Shown here: positions 1 to 12,598 of the stretch, piece after piece | Numbering within the stretch: the stretch's first letter is position 1 | Layout: each line of letters starts with the position of its first letter | Assembly (NCBI RefSeq): GCF_051622035.1 | Contig: NC_135365.1 | Location: forward strand, 14,240,001-14,304,000 | Source of the DNA: Arctopsyche grandis | Taxonomy: Eukaryota > Arthropoda > Insecta > Trichoptera > Hydropsychidae | Direction of reading: 5' to 3' | DNA: 64,000 nt | Translations under genes and position numbers: made by a program | The notes under the pieces: generated by a model | The model's database searches: none | Told to the model about the DNA's origin: nothing | What the model saw: only the letters and a program-made list of their open reading frames with translations

Positions 1-283
1 AGAAAAAAAAACATGTCGATAAAGGCAAAACATGTTCCAACTTTAGAAGCTAAAAAAAAACCTATGAAAACATTGTGCACTGTGATCAACCATATTCGCG
101 AAGAATTTTCAAAGCTGAAAAGCTGTTTTTCATGAACATTAAAAAATTTAAATACAAATATGACAAAGAATGGGAATGAAAACAATTAATTTTTATTATT
201 ATCATGTATCTCAAAAGATTCAATCAACGATATTTTACATATTCTATTAAATTGTATCATAGTTTTTGAATTCATGCCCATCA

Positions 284-1572
<1,289 letters not shown>

Positions 1573-3009
1573 GACAGCCGCCTTGCTCGAACGAACGAAA
1601 CGCACGACGCCGGCTGCTGCTGATTAAACACCGAATTTTACGACCATTGTCATTAATTTATCAGAAAATAATGCATTTCAATTAAAGCTCTTTCTTTTCA
1701 CTATTTCATGGCTACAAATGTTTTTAAATGAGAGCATATTTTAAATACCATATTAAGTGACTTTCAAAATTTTTCAATTCTTTAAATTTCTTAATTAAAA
1801 AATAAAATTTTAAGCACAAATGCTCATATTTACAAAGTTTTTATTAGTTTTTTTTAATCTGTTCGATTCTAGTTTTTTCATAGAAATGCCTTAAAAAATT
1901 GTTTTTTCAAAAAGATTCATTAATTTCAACGTTATCAATCATTAACTTGTACACTTGCTTTGTGAACATTAATGGAAATAATAATTTCCCTTATTAAAAA
2001 CACTAGTAATAAACGATCCTAAGCTTCGATATAATTTCAAGGGGTTTGGTGCGATCGAAAAGCGCCAGACAGATTGAACCACAGATTAACTGGATGGCTG
2101 CTTTAAACGCAATTCTCGACTTCACGAATGAAAAGTTGCACATCAGATGATGAGTAACCTTTCGATGTGCACAGATGCAATTATTAAAATTGAATTGGAT
2201 CATTCTGGCGAGTTTTTAATGATTTAATAAGGAAAAATTCGGAACTAAAGTATGAGAAGCACAGATCGTATACAGGGTAGGTATGTCGGGACTTCGGGTA
2301 GATTTAGCTTAGTGTAAGTGCGAGCAGTGCGCACGCATAAGGTACACGTGTCGTTAATCTGTGGTTCAGTCTGTCTGGCGCTTTTCGATCGTTTGCACCG
2401 CATCGAATTTCAAGTCTCCATGCCAAATACTTACCAAATGTTATACAGTTAATACGAATTGTGATTTTAATGTTGTCAAATTCAAAACAGCTTATCACAA
2501 TACTTAACGTATTATACGCGTTAAATTGTTAATAATATTGATATTGTAGTATGCTCCAATGCGTCATTCTTGCTCCTTTCAACAATATAATTTGTAATGC
2601 TAGAGATACTCTCTGATTTCTTCCATTCCGTCCAGAAAACTTATGCATTTCTACAAAATGAACAATAAATTGATAACATTCTTTGTGTAATGAAAAAAAA
2701 CAACAATTTATTAATTTGTGTGTCTGAATCTTACAGTTGTGATAGACAAAGTGCACTTTTTTTTATTTGATTTTGGATATCACTTTTGATTTGATAGACA
2801 AACCCAGATTTTTTTTTTCACTTCTTTAGAAATATATTAATACGTTACAATTAGGCTTTGCTTTAAAACTCCTAAAATCATTTTCAAAAAACACTAGACA
2901 CTTCTATAGTGAAAACTAGAGATAGCTGATAAATGTTGGTATATAGGCCAATAAAACGAGTGAGTGCCCTAATGCACTGTCAGTCGAGGAAATTAACTTT
3001 CCGTTCAGA
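1573..3009. other. Intergenic region between divergent U2AF and EMC5 genes
   Basis: This should hold the promoters of two divergently transcribed genes. The first part is U2AF 5' flank with CG-containing sequence (about 1575-1620). The middle contains a 364-bp MITE, listed separately. The final 100 bases before EMC5 contain a possible TATA-like stretch (GTATATAGG near 2940). No coding sequence was recognised. Confidence 0.6.
2042..2405. mobile_element. Mutator-like MITE, copy 1 (9-bp TSD)
   Basis: This is a 364-bp non-autonomous DNA element. Its long terminal inverted repeats begin GGGTTTGGTGC on the left and, read inward from the right, CGATGCGGTGC. Both continue into GATCGAAAAGCGCC. The 9-bp direct repeat AATTTCAAG flanks it at 2033-2041 and 2406-2414. 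Nine-base duplications are typical of Mutator-like elements, so the superfamily is inferred from TSD length and long TIRs. A second copy lies at 50736-51118. No transposase is encoded. Confidence 0.85.
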
Positions 3010-3584
3010 ATGGTTGTCTTTACGCTGCATAAATGCGCTCTCATTTTAGGATTTATTTCCTTTTTTCATGCGGCGTATTCAGCGGCTCAACGTGAGATAT
3101 ATGTCTATTATCATCTTGTTTAATTTTTGCTTTTATATTGCTATGCGTTTCGATAAATCGATAAATTTGACATACGTATTGATACAGGATGTATTTTATT
3201 CGTTTAAAATTCTTAATTGAACGTCATTTTCAGATCGCTCATATCTTAGGATCACAGAGCAAGAGTTCACCGTTTTGCCTACAGATGTATGTATCCTATT
3301 TAAAGATTAATTTCTGTATAAACTATTTGTACCTACATTTAGAGTTGTCTTTTTTTTATTAGATATTTATGCAAGGATTCATAAGCTTGTATGTAATCAT
3401 GTATGGAGTACTTCACGTAGCTGGAGAATTCACCGAAATTCGTTCAACTGTCGGCCTCGAGAAGAGAACTTGGGAAGATCAAAGAAACATTCCTTCATTC
3501 TACGTTTTCAATCACAGAGGTCGGATATTCAATCCAAATTACAGTCCACAGCCACTTAAATCAGATCTAGAAGACTTGGAATAA
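3010..3584 (+). CDS. EMC5: ER membrane protein complex subunit 5 (EMC5/MMGT1)
   Basis: Three exons, 3010-3091, 3234-3286 and 3363-3584, splice with GT-AG borders to a 118-residue protein. It belongs to the EMC5/membrane magnesium transporter 1 family. EMC5 is a core subunit of the ER membrane protein complex, an insertase for tail-anchored and multipass proteins; magnesium transport has also been proposed. Diagnostic segments are AAQHRSYLRITEQEF after the first hydrophobic helix (residues about 7-25), a second helix near residues 46-63 ending in HVAGEF, and the cytosolic motif PSFYVFNHRGRIF. Length matches the family (about 110-130 residues). The ATG lies in context TTCAGAATGG. The terminal TAA is followed by an AT-rich 3' region with AATAAA-like signals (about 3640-3660). 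Confidence 0.95.
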
Positions 3585-4577
3585 ATTATTCATAATTAAT
3601 TATTTATTGTTGTTTTATATATTAAATCGAAATATATATATACATAATAAATTTCTTGAAAATTTTATTTAAAAAAATATATCTCCCGTGCTGTATGGAA
3701 AAATTCATCTATAATTTGAATTTGGAATCTTAATTCGATTTAGACTGAATTTTAGAATCAACTTAATTAAAAATCATCACAGATATAACATGGGAAAAAT
3801 GGGAATGGCAGAAACAGAAAACGCAATTTTTTTTAAATCTTATATTTTATAAACTTACATATTTTTTCATATCGTCATAAAAAACAATACAAACACCTAA
3901 CTTAAATATAAAAATAAATGTATAATGATACATTATCCAATTAAATTATTTACAAACTCTTATTCCACAGGCTCGACACAAAATAAATTTTCAGAGTTGC
4001 TCATCCAATATTTCAACCTCAATACCTGCTTGGACACAACACTATATAATCCCCCAAGCATCTTATGCCTAATCTCCAAATGTGATAAACAACCTGAATG
4101 CGAATGTATAGTTGGTTGTGCTCGTCATTGTCACATTTGATCAATAAACCGAGCGAGCCAATATTCCATTGAATATTCGCCAAAGTTGCTCAGAGTTCTG
4201 AGACCCGGCATAAAAAATATCGCAAATGCAAAAATTATCACAATATTTATAAGCAAATTTGAAGATCATTTATTTTATTTTTTACACATTGTCAGTATGT
4301 ATGAGAGATTGCTGTATAAAACCTTACTTCAATTATATCACATGTATTATCCAGAAAAAATATTCATTGGTTTGTAAAAGCAGGTATTTTAACATTCTGA
4401 TCTGGTATGATTCAAGCAATCGAAAAAATTAAAAATACAATGAAACTGGAATTTGTTTAAATTTACAATCTGCGTTATGATCTTATTAACATTTTCTTGA
4501 AAGTTTTTTAATTAAAAAAGTGCACTATAAAGGAAGTATTTAAAGTTTTCTGTATTAAAAGCATAGTGGAATTTGAG
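3585..4577. other. Intergenic AT-rich region between convergent EMC5 and GAR1
   Basis: This region holds the 3' flanks of two convergent genes. It has short poly-A and AT stretches and two short ORFs (3925-4140 and 4186-4377) without recognisable similarity or codon bias. No transposon termini or RNA gene were recognised. Confidence 0.5.
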
Positions 4578-5279
4578 TTATCGGCTCCAGCCGCCGCCAC
4601 CGCCTCCACCCCGACCGCCACCTCTTCCCCCGAAGCCTCCTCCTCGACCACCGCCACCGCCTCTTCCTCCGAAACCTCCTCGGCCACCACCTCCGCCTCC
4701 ACCACGTCCTCTGAATCCTCCTCCTCCACCGCCTCTTCCGAAACCTCCTCCTCCTCGGCCGCCTCCCCCGCCTCTTCCTCCTCCACCCCGACCTCTTCCG
4801 CGTCCACCTCCTCCACCGCCTCTACCAGAACCCGGAGGTTGCGGCAAGAAACGCTTCAGAGGCAACAATTTAGCTGGGTCAATGAATAGCTCCTGCTTGT
4901 CTTTGAAGCTCTTCGCTTTAATGTTTTCACTCAACTTGATGGAAACGTAGTAGTCTCGCACGTTGCCGAAGATCTCGTCGATTTTACCAATCTGCTCCTT
5001 GTTTTCGAGGTAAATAGGAGCGTTGAAGTACGGCACGTCCTCGATGTTGACTTTGCAGACAAGGTCGTCTTGCACGGTGTAGGCGTAGTTTCCGAGCGGG
5101 ATCACCTGCTCGGGGGGTCCTTGTTCGTACCCGCCGCGGCCGCCCCCGCCACCCCCTCGGTAGCCTCCGCCCCCTCCTCGGCCCCCGTAGCCGCCGCCGC
5201 CCCCGCCTCCGCCTCCTCGACCGCCCCCGTAGCCTCGGCCACCGCCGCCTCCGCCGCCACCACCGCGTCCTCGATACAT
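4578..5279 (-). CDS. GAR1: H/ACA ribonucleoprotein complex subunit 1 (GAR1)
   Basis: This intronless reading frame of 233 codons encodes GAR1. GAR1 binds the dyskerin catalytic subunit of box H/ACA snoRNPs, which pseudouridylate rRNA and snRNA in nucleoli and Cajal bodies. Residues 1 to about 55 are glycine/arginine-rich. The conserved six-stranded GAR1 core runs from about residue 58 ([13 protein letters not shown]) through [26 protein letters not shown] and YYVSIKL to [16 protein letters not shown] second long RGG tail ends in GWSR. This layout matches eukaryotic GAR1. The RGG ends are very GC-rich and open in several frames on both strands, so overlapping ORFs there are shadows. The start is the only ATG before the first RGG block. 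Confidence 0.96.
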   Translation of the reverse strand: MYRGRGGGGGGGGGRGYGGGRGGGGGGGGGYGGRGGGGGYRGGGGGGRGGYEQGPPEQVIPLGNYAYTVQDDLVCKVNIEDVPYFNAPIYLENKEQIGKIDEIFGNVRDYYVSIKLSENIKAKSFKDKQELFIDPAKLLPLKRFLPQPPGSGRGGGGGGRGRGRGGGGRGGGGGRGGGGFGRGGGGGGFRGRGGGGGGGRGGFGGRGGGGGRGGGFGGRGGGRGGGGGGGWSR

Positions 5280-7555
5280 GACGATCTGTCAGCCGCCGGC
5301 GTCACAACCTCAAAATTGACACGTGCGAACTGCCGAGCTGCGAGCAACAAGACAACAACCGAGCGCAGTCCAAATTGTAACATGTACGACCAGGTTCCCA
5401 AATCAAAATTTTATTGGAAACATTAATAGCTATTATATTTTCAATGTGATGCGAGGACGGTTGCTTTAAATCACTGTTATTATTTCATCAAAAAGAAAAA
5501 TAAACTAATAAAAATTCATAATGAGGCTCTTTATTCAATTTTCAGATGATAGGATTTTTGAAACAGATTCGGTCAATTTCAAAAAAAATATCATGACATC
5601 TGAATATCATAATATTTTTGTCATCTGAATGCTGTATAATATTAGATTTTCTCTATCTTAACTGATCAAAATTTGTGGATTCTACAAGTTTACGTTAGCA
5701 AGTTACAAGTTGGCTTCCAAAACAGTGAAATAGTATTTTATGTTTTAAAAATAAATGTTTTTTCAATCGAAATCGTAAAACTGTTCATTGCTCTTTATTC
5801 ATATGATTTTCTCCAAAATAATGCAACAGACACGAAATATGCGCATCCAATAAGCTAATTAGATCCGCAACGCTTGTTAGCGCTTTTCATTAAATTTATG
5901 TGCCGAAATTAAAAAAATTTCAATGAAAATCATTAATAGAGAAATTTGGTTCGGTGATTACTGGTCACAAAATACTCGTCACAAAGTCACTAAAATCTCT
6001 ATAACGGAACATCTGGCAGCCGAAAAGTCCATCATACTAACAATAACTATCATACTAACGAGAACTTGAGTGTCAAAGATTGTGTATTCGCAATTTTCAT
6101 GGCAAAAATTGTCTTTGTGACCACGGCAAAGTGACGAATAGTCCAATTACCGAGAAATTTATGTTACCTATCTAATTCAAATTCTAATCTAATCTAATTC
6201 AAATAAAATCGCAAACTGCTTCCAGTTATTACAGTATCTTCCCATATAATTAGATACAAGGTGTACTACTTTTCAACGAGATTTGAAATTAAAAAAAATA
6301 AAGTTTTTTTTATTGTGCCTATCATTTTTTTTTTCTTCCAATTTATTCTTATATAGACACATGTCGTTTCTGATTAAACCTCTTTAATTGATTTTAAAAT
6401 CTTATAGTCTATAGAGGATCCACATTTGAATATTTTTATTCCTTCGGGTGATTATTAAAATCAACTTTAAATAATCAACAGAAATGTGGATTTACGTTAA
6501 TTTTCGGCTTCATTTAATAACACATTGTTATGTGGCTGATAGTCAACAGGGTATTGAAAAATTCATCGATCCTACATTTTAAATAAAAAGCAAAATGAAG
6601 GTATAAGAATAGTAATGGTCGACATATGTAGTGTTTGCCCAGTCAGTTGTCATTATTTTGAACGGGGGGGGCGGTGGCAGCGGCTCCGGCTTCCAGATTG
6701 GGACACTTTTTTCTATTTTACGCAATTGTCTCCACGGCCCAAGTTTTCCGCAATTACTCATATTCCATCGAAGTTCTGCATCGTATCTTTAGATGACGTT
6801 TCTGTAACCGCCGCAGTCATTCAACGGTCATTCACACTTCATCACCGTTTTTGTAACCTTGGTATTGTTTTGTTTTTATTTTATTTTATTCCGATATATA
6901 TGTATGTACATATATATAAAAATTTCAATTTCCAATATTTATATATGCATTTCGCAATCGCTTAATTATTAAAAAAAAAACATTATTTATTTGACAGCAT
7001 TCTTTGTGCAAATATTGAACATATTTTTTAACTTCATTATAATAACGAATATTTTAAAATTTATTGAATCGTTCCATTTTTTATCTACTCCAATATGTAC
7101 ATATTTGTAATGCAAACAATATATGCACGCATTTCTCATACTGTACTGTATGTATATTGATAAACAATTTATGTATTCAATTAATATAATATTTATTTAT
7201 GAGTTGAAATTGTGCCAAATTCAGTGGGATATACAGATATAATATTCAGTAATTCAGGATTAGGTTCCTGGACATTTGTGAGGAATCTAAGAGGCCATAT
7301 AAACTGTGGCTTCCTTAATCTAATGGCTGTAGAAGTAAATTAGTTTTTGTTGAAGAATAAACAATCGTCGCACAAGCAATGCTGTTGCTATGCAAGATTA
7401 TGCATTAATTTTCATATTATTGTTTTTTTGACGAGAGATTACATGTGTATACATACATACATACATATCATAATTTAATTTGTTATATACTTAAACAATA
7501 TTTGCCATTGAACTCGTGTTTGAAAATATACATATATTTTTATAGGTGCAACGAG
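5280..7555. other. Intergenic region between GAR1 and shugoshin, shared upstream flank
   Basis: GAR1 and shugoshin are transcribed divergently from this region. It contains the GAR1 5' flank (5280-5420), a short hAT-like foldback element (5948-6152), AT-rich sequence and ACAT-type microsatellites. Around 6660-6870 the sequence is more GC-rich (a run of G, then CCGCCGCAG). This could be a non-coding first exon of shugoshin with a donor near 6863, which is inferred only from the intron acceptor at 7545. Confidence 0.45.
5948..6152. mobile_element. Short hAT-like element with 8-bp TSD (family B)
   Basis: This 205-bp element is flanked by AGAAATTT at 5940-5947 and 6153-6160. The left end is GGTTCGGTGATTACTGGTCA. 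The right end read inward is CGGTAATTGGACTATTCGTC, an imperfect inverted repeat. The left end closely matches the right end of the foldback element at 22011-22329, so the two belong to one family. The 8-bp TSD suggests hAT-type mobilisation. Confidence 0.7.
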
Positions 7556-7585
7556 ATGTTACCATTCGAATCGTTTGATGGATGA
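7556..7585 (+). promoter_or_regulatory. Upstream ORF overlapping the shugoshin start codon
   Basis: A nine-codon frame starts at ATG 7556, just downstream of the apparent acceptor TTTTTATAG (ending at 7545). Its TGA stop at 7583-7585 overlaps the beginning of the main coding sequence (ATG 7578) in another frame. Ribosomes that initiate at this first ATG would terminate 8 bases past the main start, so it could dampen or re-route shugoshin translation. The acceptor position and 5' UTR are inferred. Confidence 0.5.
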
Positions 7586-10500
7586 TTTTATGAAGTATAA
7601 AATGGCACAAACCAAAACTTCCGAAGAAAAATTAGAAGAAGTGTTGGCGAAAAATAAAGAATTAATACTTATGGTGCAGTTTTTAAAGATACAGCATAAG
7701 AAAGTTGAAGATGAAAAGTTCACACTGCAAAAGGAAAATAACGATCTGATACTCGTAAGTGTTCAGTGTGTTTTTATTGTTACTTGAGAATTGCTTTTAT
7801 TTTGGGTGTGTATTTTCAATATTATTTCATTTATTAGCTTTCGATTGATGGAGTTTTTGGGTTCGATGTGTTCCGTGATCGAGATTTACCGAATAATCAC
7901 CGAACTCTTATTAAACACACCAAAGTCCAAATATATACCATTTAAGAAAGAATAAAAACTGTATTGTATCAATTTATCACGCTTTTTTACATTATTTTTT
8001 GTTATGGTTACAAAACTTTACTTAGAGGTGGATTAAGAATTGTTTAAAGATAACATAAAAAAAAATGTTTTTGACCAATATTAGATTTACAAGGTTTAAT
8101 GTACATATTTGTTTCCCCGTAAGTCAAATTTTATGTGCAAATTTATTCATACTATACAAACAGTTTAATGCCGACTTTGATAAACGTTTGGATAAATATT
8201 TTGTATTTAAAATGGTGTTCTTTTATAAATTTTCTTTTGATTTTTTATATATTATAAAATTGGTTACAATAGTATATAAAATAATTTTATTGCAACTGTG
8301 TCACTTTATTCTAAATTTGCTTTACCTTAATTTCAAACGAATATAATGACGTACAACTATTTGTTTCAGAAAAACAGAGAATATACAAGTAAAATAAAAC
8401 ATAGCTATATTTTATTAAAGAATTTAGTTAATCAATCGTTTGAGGAATTCCTAAAGTTTTCCAATAATGTGGACAATATCGGACGTGTTATAAATGAATA
8501 TGATGGTGTTTATGGTAAGCATAAGTAACGTATGTACGTTCATATATTATGTTTTAATTTATTATCACGTTAAGCAATACTTGTAAATTACACTGTAGAC
8601 ACTACAAGTCGTGAAACTTTCCTGAATGGCACAACTGGAAGCTCGCTCAATAATGTACACCATGTCAGACCTATGATCGGTGGAGTAACTCTGAAAACTC
8701 CAATTCTCAGAGTTTCTCGCGCAAATATTGATATTTTCAATGGTAGAGGTAAAAAACTAGCAAGTATTTAAAGCTTAACCATCAGCACCTGCTTTTATAA
8801 TAGATGTAAAATAATGTTCTTACAGTCCAAGCTCCCAAAAAGGAAAATGTGACGCAAAGTCCAGTTGAAAGTAACACTTCCCCAAATATTGAAACTCAGG
8901 GTAAGCTAATGCTAAGCTTGGAACATCTCTGATAAAACAAATTAAAACAGTATGTATTTTACTTTTTTTTTTTTTCTAGAAGTATCAGTAACTTTAGAAA
9001 GGATCGACACGATTGGTTTTAGGAAAGCAATATTCAAAGAAAGAACAGATGAAAATAAGCCAAGTATGTATGTTGTAATAAGACACCTACAGTATATATT
9101 TGTTATGTATTAAATTAAATCACGAACGTTAATTCACTATAATCACAAAAAAAAAATATGTATGTATTCCAAATGAAATTTTGATTTGAAAAAAATCTAG
9201 TAATCAAGTATACATAGTTAATCAAACTATTCCATGTTTTTAGAGCTTTGTATATTTGGTCAATAACTTTAAATGCTTGTGGTTGATTATTAGAAGTGAT
9301 CAGTCAGGATAGGCGGTCGGTTTCTATTTGGACAAAGAATTGGGTTCACCATTATCAATTTCTATTGTGAACCTTTTTTTTTGCTCCCGAGCTTTGTAAG
9401 ACAATAGAAATTGAAAATAGTCAACCCCTCTTTCCTGGGAAGTAGAAACTAAGCGCTGCCCATCTAAGATGGTCAGTTATATCTATCTACATACATATAT
9501 GGATTTTTAGTATTTTATATTTCACTGTCATTATTTTCAATAAATCTTCAGTTTATTTGAACCAATTAATCGTAATTTAAAATTGAATTCTATTGTGCTA
9601 TTACACAAAATGATTTTTGAAGCTTTTGAATGATTTTATAATTTTATAGAATATCATAACTAGAGGTAGGACCGGAAGCGTGGCGTGCATTGTTCATTTT
9701 TATGATGAACCTTTTTTGCACTCTAGCTTTGTAGTTTGCTCTATTCCCTGGAAAATAGACCCAAAACGCCCTATTTCCTTGAAAAAGCACGCTTCTGGTC
9801 CTACCTCTAATCATAACTGACACATTAATTGACCAAACTCGTATATGGTTACTGACGATTTAATTTAAAAGTTCCAGCCCAACTGCATTTAATAATTAAC
9901 AAAAAAAATATTGTCGTGTATTTAGTGTACTATAATTATAATACGATATATTTATGTATGTAAATTGAAGTAAAAATTATTACTAATGGTATTAGGGTCC
10001 CATTCATATTAATTATGTACATATGCCATCATTATTTTAGACTATTGAAGAATTCACATAAAAAAATGTGTTAATGTCCGTATTTTCATTACAGTTCCTG
10101 TTGTTTCACTGCCTCGTATAGATATTAGAAAAAGATCTCCATGCAGCGCAGAAAATGGTCGCAAAAGTGATTTCATGTCTTTGGAATATTCCCCAAAAGT
10201 TAACACAAGTGAAGAACGATTAGAGAATCGTAGCTTAAGTACATCATTCAGAGGTAAAATATAAGTTTCAAATAAATAAAATTTATTTTCAATATGTAAT
10301 TTAAATTCTTAAACAGTCTTAAAAACTACAATTAAATAAAAAATCGATAATGTAGAGTAAATTAATCTGTTTGTTGACTTGAACTTCTATTATAAATTTA
10401 AAAGTGTTTTCGGCTCATAAAATAAAGCGTTTTAAATTTATTATTTGTACCAAAAACGTATAAATAAAACTATAAAACATTTTTTTTTTAGATACAATTT

Positions 10501-12071
10501 CTGACAACAAAGAAAATTCATTTACAAATGGAGAAGAATATATGGATGACTTCCAACCAAGTGATAACCTATCAAATTATAGTACTCGGTAAAATTGAAT
10601 TGAAATTAATGAATATTTTTATTAGTTTCAAGTTATTGATATATTTTCATTACTTTATTTTAGGTTGGGATGCATACCCGAAGAGACTGAAAACAATTCC
10701 ACCGTAAGCTTGTTTTCACTTTTTTCAGATTTAGTTTGATTTTAAATTCTAAAATTATTACAATACAATTTGGTCTCTCCGTTTATCACAATATTTTATT
10801 TTTTTATAGCCTGAATCATCCAATGTCAATTCAACAAGTATTTTTCCATCATCACAAACACCAAAAAAAAGACATATTTATTCTTCAAGGTATGATGTTT
10901 TTAAAATTTTAAATAATTTATTGTAATTTAAATATACTTGTACCTTATTACCTTATTCATGCCATAATTTACATAGATTTATTTATTAACTAGTTTCATT
11001 TAGATGAAACAGCAATGTAACTAGAGTTTTGGGCATTCTACACATTCTAAAGTCATTATATTTTTTAATTATTTTGAATGAAACCTGTTGCAGTGGAATT
11101 TCAAAATATGCTGGCAATAGTAGTGAAGATCCTTTAGAAGGCCCGAGCTGGCGTTTTAATGATAACCAAGAGACTCCACAAAATTCATTTAATTTTGATA
11201 ATGACTGTGAGGTAGTACTACATATGTATAATTATACAAATATTAAAACTGTCTAGACTTTTTCACGTTTAGTGCATAATTAATTTTAAATTTTAGTGTG
11301 ATGATTCCTTAATAAAGAACATAAAACAAATATCTAACTCATCTATCGACGAAAATGATATTGAAGATAATGGCCCCCAATTTCGATCAACACCCCATAA
11401 TTGGAAATCTGTAAAAAATAGGGTATGCACTGCATTAAAAATAAGCATCAGTCTAGACGAACAATCGACAACTCAATCAAACATTGAGCAAAATTCCAAG
11501 TAATTAATTTTTTTGCTATTTATTTAATGTACATGTATTTTATTTAACCCTATATTTAAAAATTCATCATGTCTCATATTTTTCAGAGATGTAATTATTG
11601 ATACAGAGAAATCAAAAGATTTCAATGCTACAAAAACTAAGAATGGTTTATCAAAGGCAGACAAAAAAGATCATGGGAAAGAAAAAAAAATCAAAACACC
11701 ACCTAAAATAAGAAAAACTACATCCAGATTTAGCAAAAGGAATGGATCTTCCACTTCCAATACTTCAAAATCTAGTATATTAGTGCCTTCTGTTGAGTAA
11801 GTATGATTTATTTTTATCATGCAAGACTACATATGTACATATGTACGTAAGCAGTATTGTAAAATTTATAAATCGCTAATTAAATTTATCCTTAGTTCTC
11901 CCAGTGATAGTGCTAATGCGTGCGATAGACCCAGAAGAACCGCCAAAATTGATTATAAAGAAAAATCTGCTAAAATGTAAGTTTTTTTTTATTATTTATT
12001 CATAAAATATATTTTATTCAGCAATTAAAAATTTTCATTTTCTTTCCAGAAAATTGCGAAGAGATAAATGA
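7578..12071 (+). CDS. Sgo: Shugoshin (centromeric cohesin protector), 14 coding exons
   Basis: Shugoshin recruits PP2A to centromeric cohesin and protects it from premature cleavage or release. I assembled 14 GT-AG exons: 7578-7754, 8370-8514, 8599-8748, 8826-8900, 8980-9063, 10095-10253, 10492-10588, 10664-10703, 10810-10889, 11094-11211, 11297-11499, 11587-11796, 11896-11976 and 12050-12071. Their lengths sum to 1641 bases (546 codons plus stop) with every junction in phase. Exons 1-2 (about residues 10-85) form a heptad-rich coiled coil, the usual dimer and PP2A-binding region. The last 23 residues carry the basic SGO C-motif: DRPRRTAKIDYKEKSAKIKL then RR (residues 523-544), which normally binds histone H2A-phosphate. 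The middle is low-complexity, lysine/serine-rich and unconserved, as is typical. Whether it is the Sgo1 or MEI-S332 type cannot be told. Individual middle exon borders could differ slightly. Confidence 0.88.
9305..9469. mobile_element. hAT MITE, family A copy 1
   Basis: This 165-bp element is flanked by TGATCAGT (9297-9304) and TGGTCAGT (9470-9477), an 8-bp TSD with one mismatch. Ends are imperfect inverted repeats: GGATAGGCGGTCGGTTTC, and inward from the right, AGATGGGCAGCGCTTAGTTTC-like. The core contains GAACC, a T tract, GC and GAGCTTTGTAA, shared with the copies at 9661, 14050 and 42504. Confidence 0.7.
9661..9809. mobile_element. hAT MITE, family A copy 2
   Basis: This 149-bp element has near-perfect 23-bp inverted ends starting TAGAGGTAGGACC and is flanked by exact 8-bp ATCATAAC copies at 9653-9660 and 9810-9817. 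It shares the core GAACCTTTTTTGC...TAGCTTTGTA with the other family A copies. The TSD length and end sequence fit hAT. Confidence 0.88.
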
Positions 12072-12598
12072 AATTGGAATAATATACTCGTAATCACATG
12101 AAAAATTATTTTTATTGGCTGAATGTTTCCCATATTTTATTATTTATTTTGTTAATAAAAAAAAATATTTGTGTACGATGTACATGTCATATGATTGTAT
12201 AATAAGGCTCATAATTATATTATATGAGTAAGTGTTACACTTCAGTATCCAACATAATTTTACCGAATAATCATTCCTGGTATGAATAATTATAAAAATT
12301 AAGTGATTCATCAAATTAAATTTTTACCTAGTAAACGTGACATCACGTCTACAAACTGTGATTTTCATTTTATCTGTATTTTTTTTATTTATAGCTATGG
12401 GTTTATTAAGATTTTTCAAAATAAATTGTTTTGTGCGAATATTTTGTTTAGTTGTGTAATTAAATTAATTTCAAATGCGAGAATGTTTTCTTTTGACAAA
12501 AAAAACTTCAATGAATATTGTTTGAGTTTTTAACATCAGATAGATGCTTTTAATAAAAATACACACATATATAAAAAAATTGCAATTCATATTATATT
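12072..12598. other. Convergent 3' flanks of shugoshin and SAAL1
   Basis: This AT-rich 527-bp region lies between two stop codons facing each other. It has several poly-A/poly-T runs and AATAAA-like hexamers (near 12150) suitable for cleavage signals. The short ORF at 12303-12533 has no coding character. Confidence 0.6.

Larger units (their letters stand above)
9064..10094. other. Shugoshin intron 5, contains two hAT MITEs
   Basis: This is the longest shugoshin intron (1031 bases). It is AT-rich and enlarged by the two MITEs at 9305-9469 and 9661-9809, which explains its size compared with neighbours of about 60-250 bases. No coding exon is needed here, because exons 5 and 6 join in phase. 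Confidence 0.75.

Noticed and set aside
4508-4950. Long ORFs overlapping GAR1 in other frames (Ser/Ala-, Pro-, Glu/Val-rich)
   Set aside because: They are shadows of the GC-rich RGG repeats of GAR1; the true frame contains the conserved GAR1 core.
5070-5426. Ala-rich ORFs on both strands at the GAR1 N-terminus
   Set aside because: They are shadow frames of glycine-rich codons with no domain.
6579-6761. Minus-strand 60-codon ORF with LGPWRQLRKIEKSVPIWKPE
   Set aside because: It looks mildly protein-like, but no family, splice partner or continuation was found; it may belong to a 5' UTR region.
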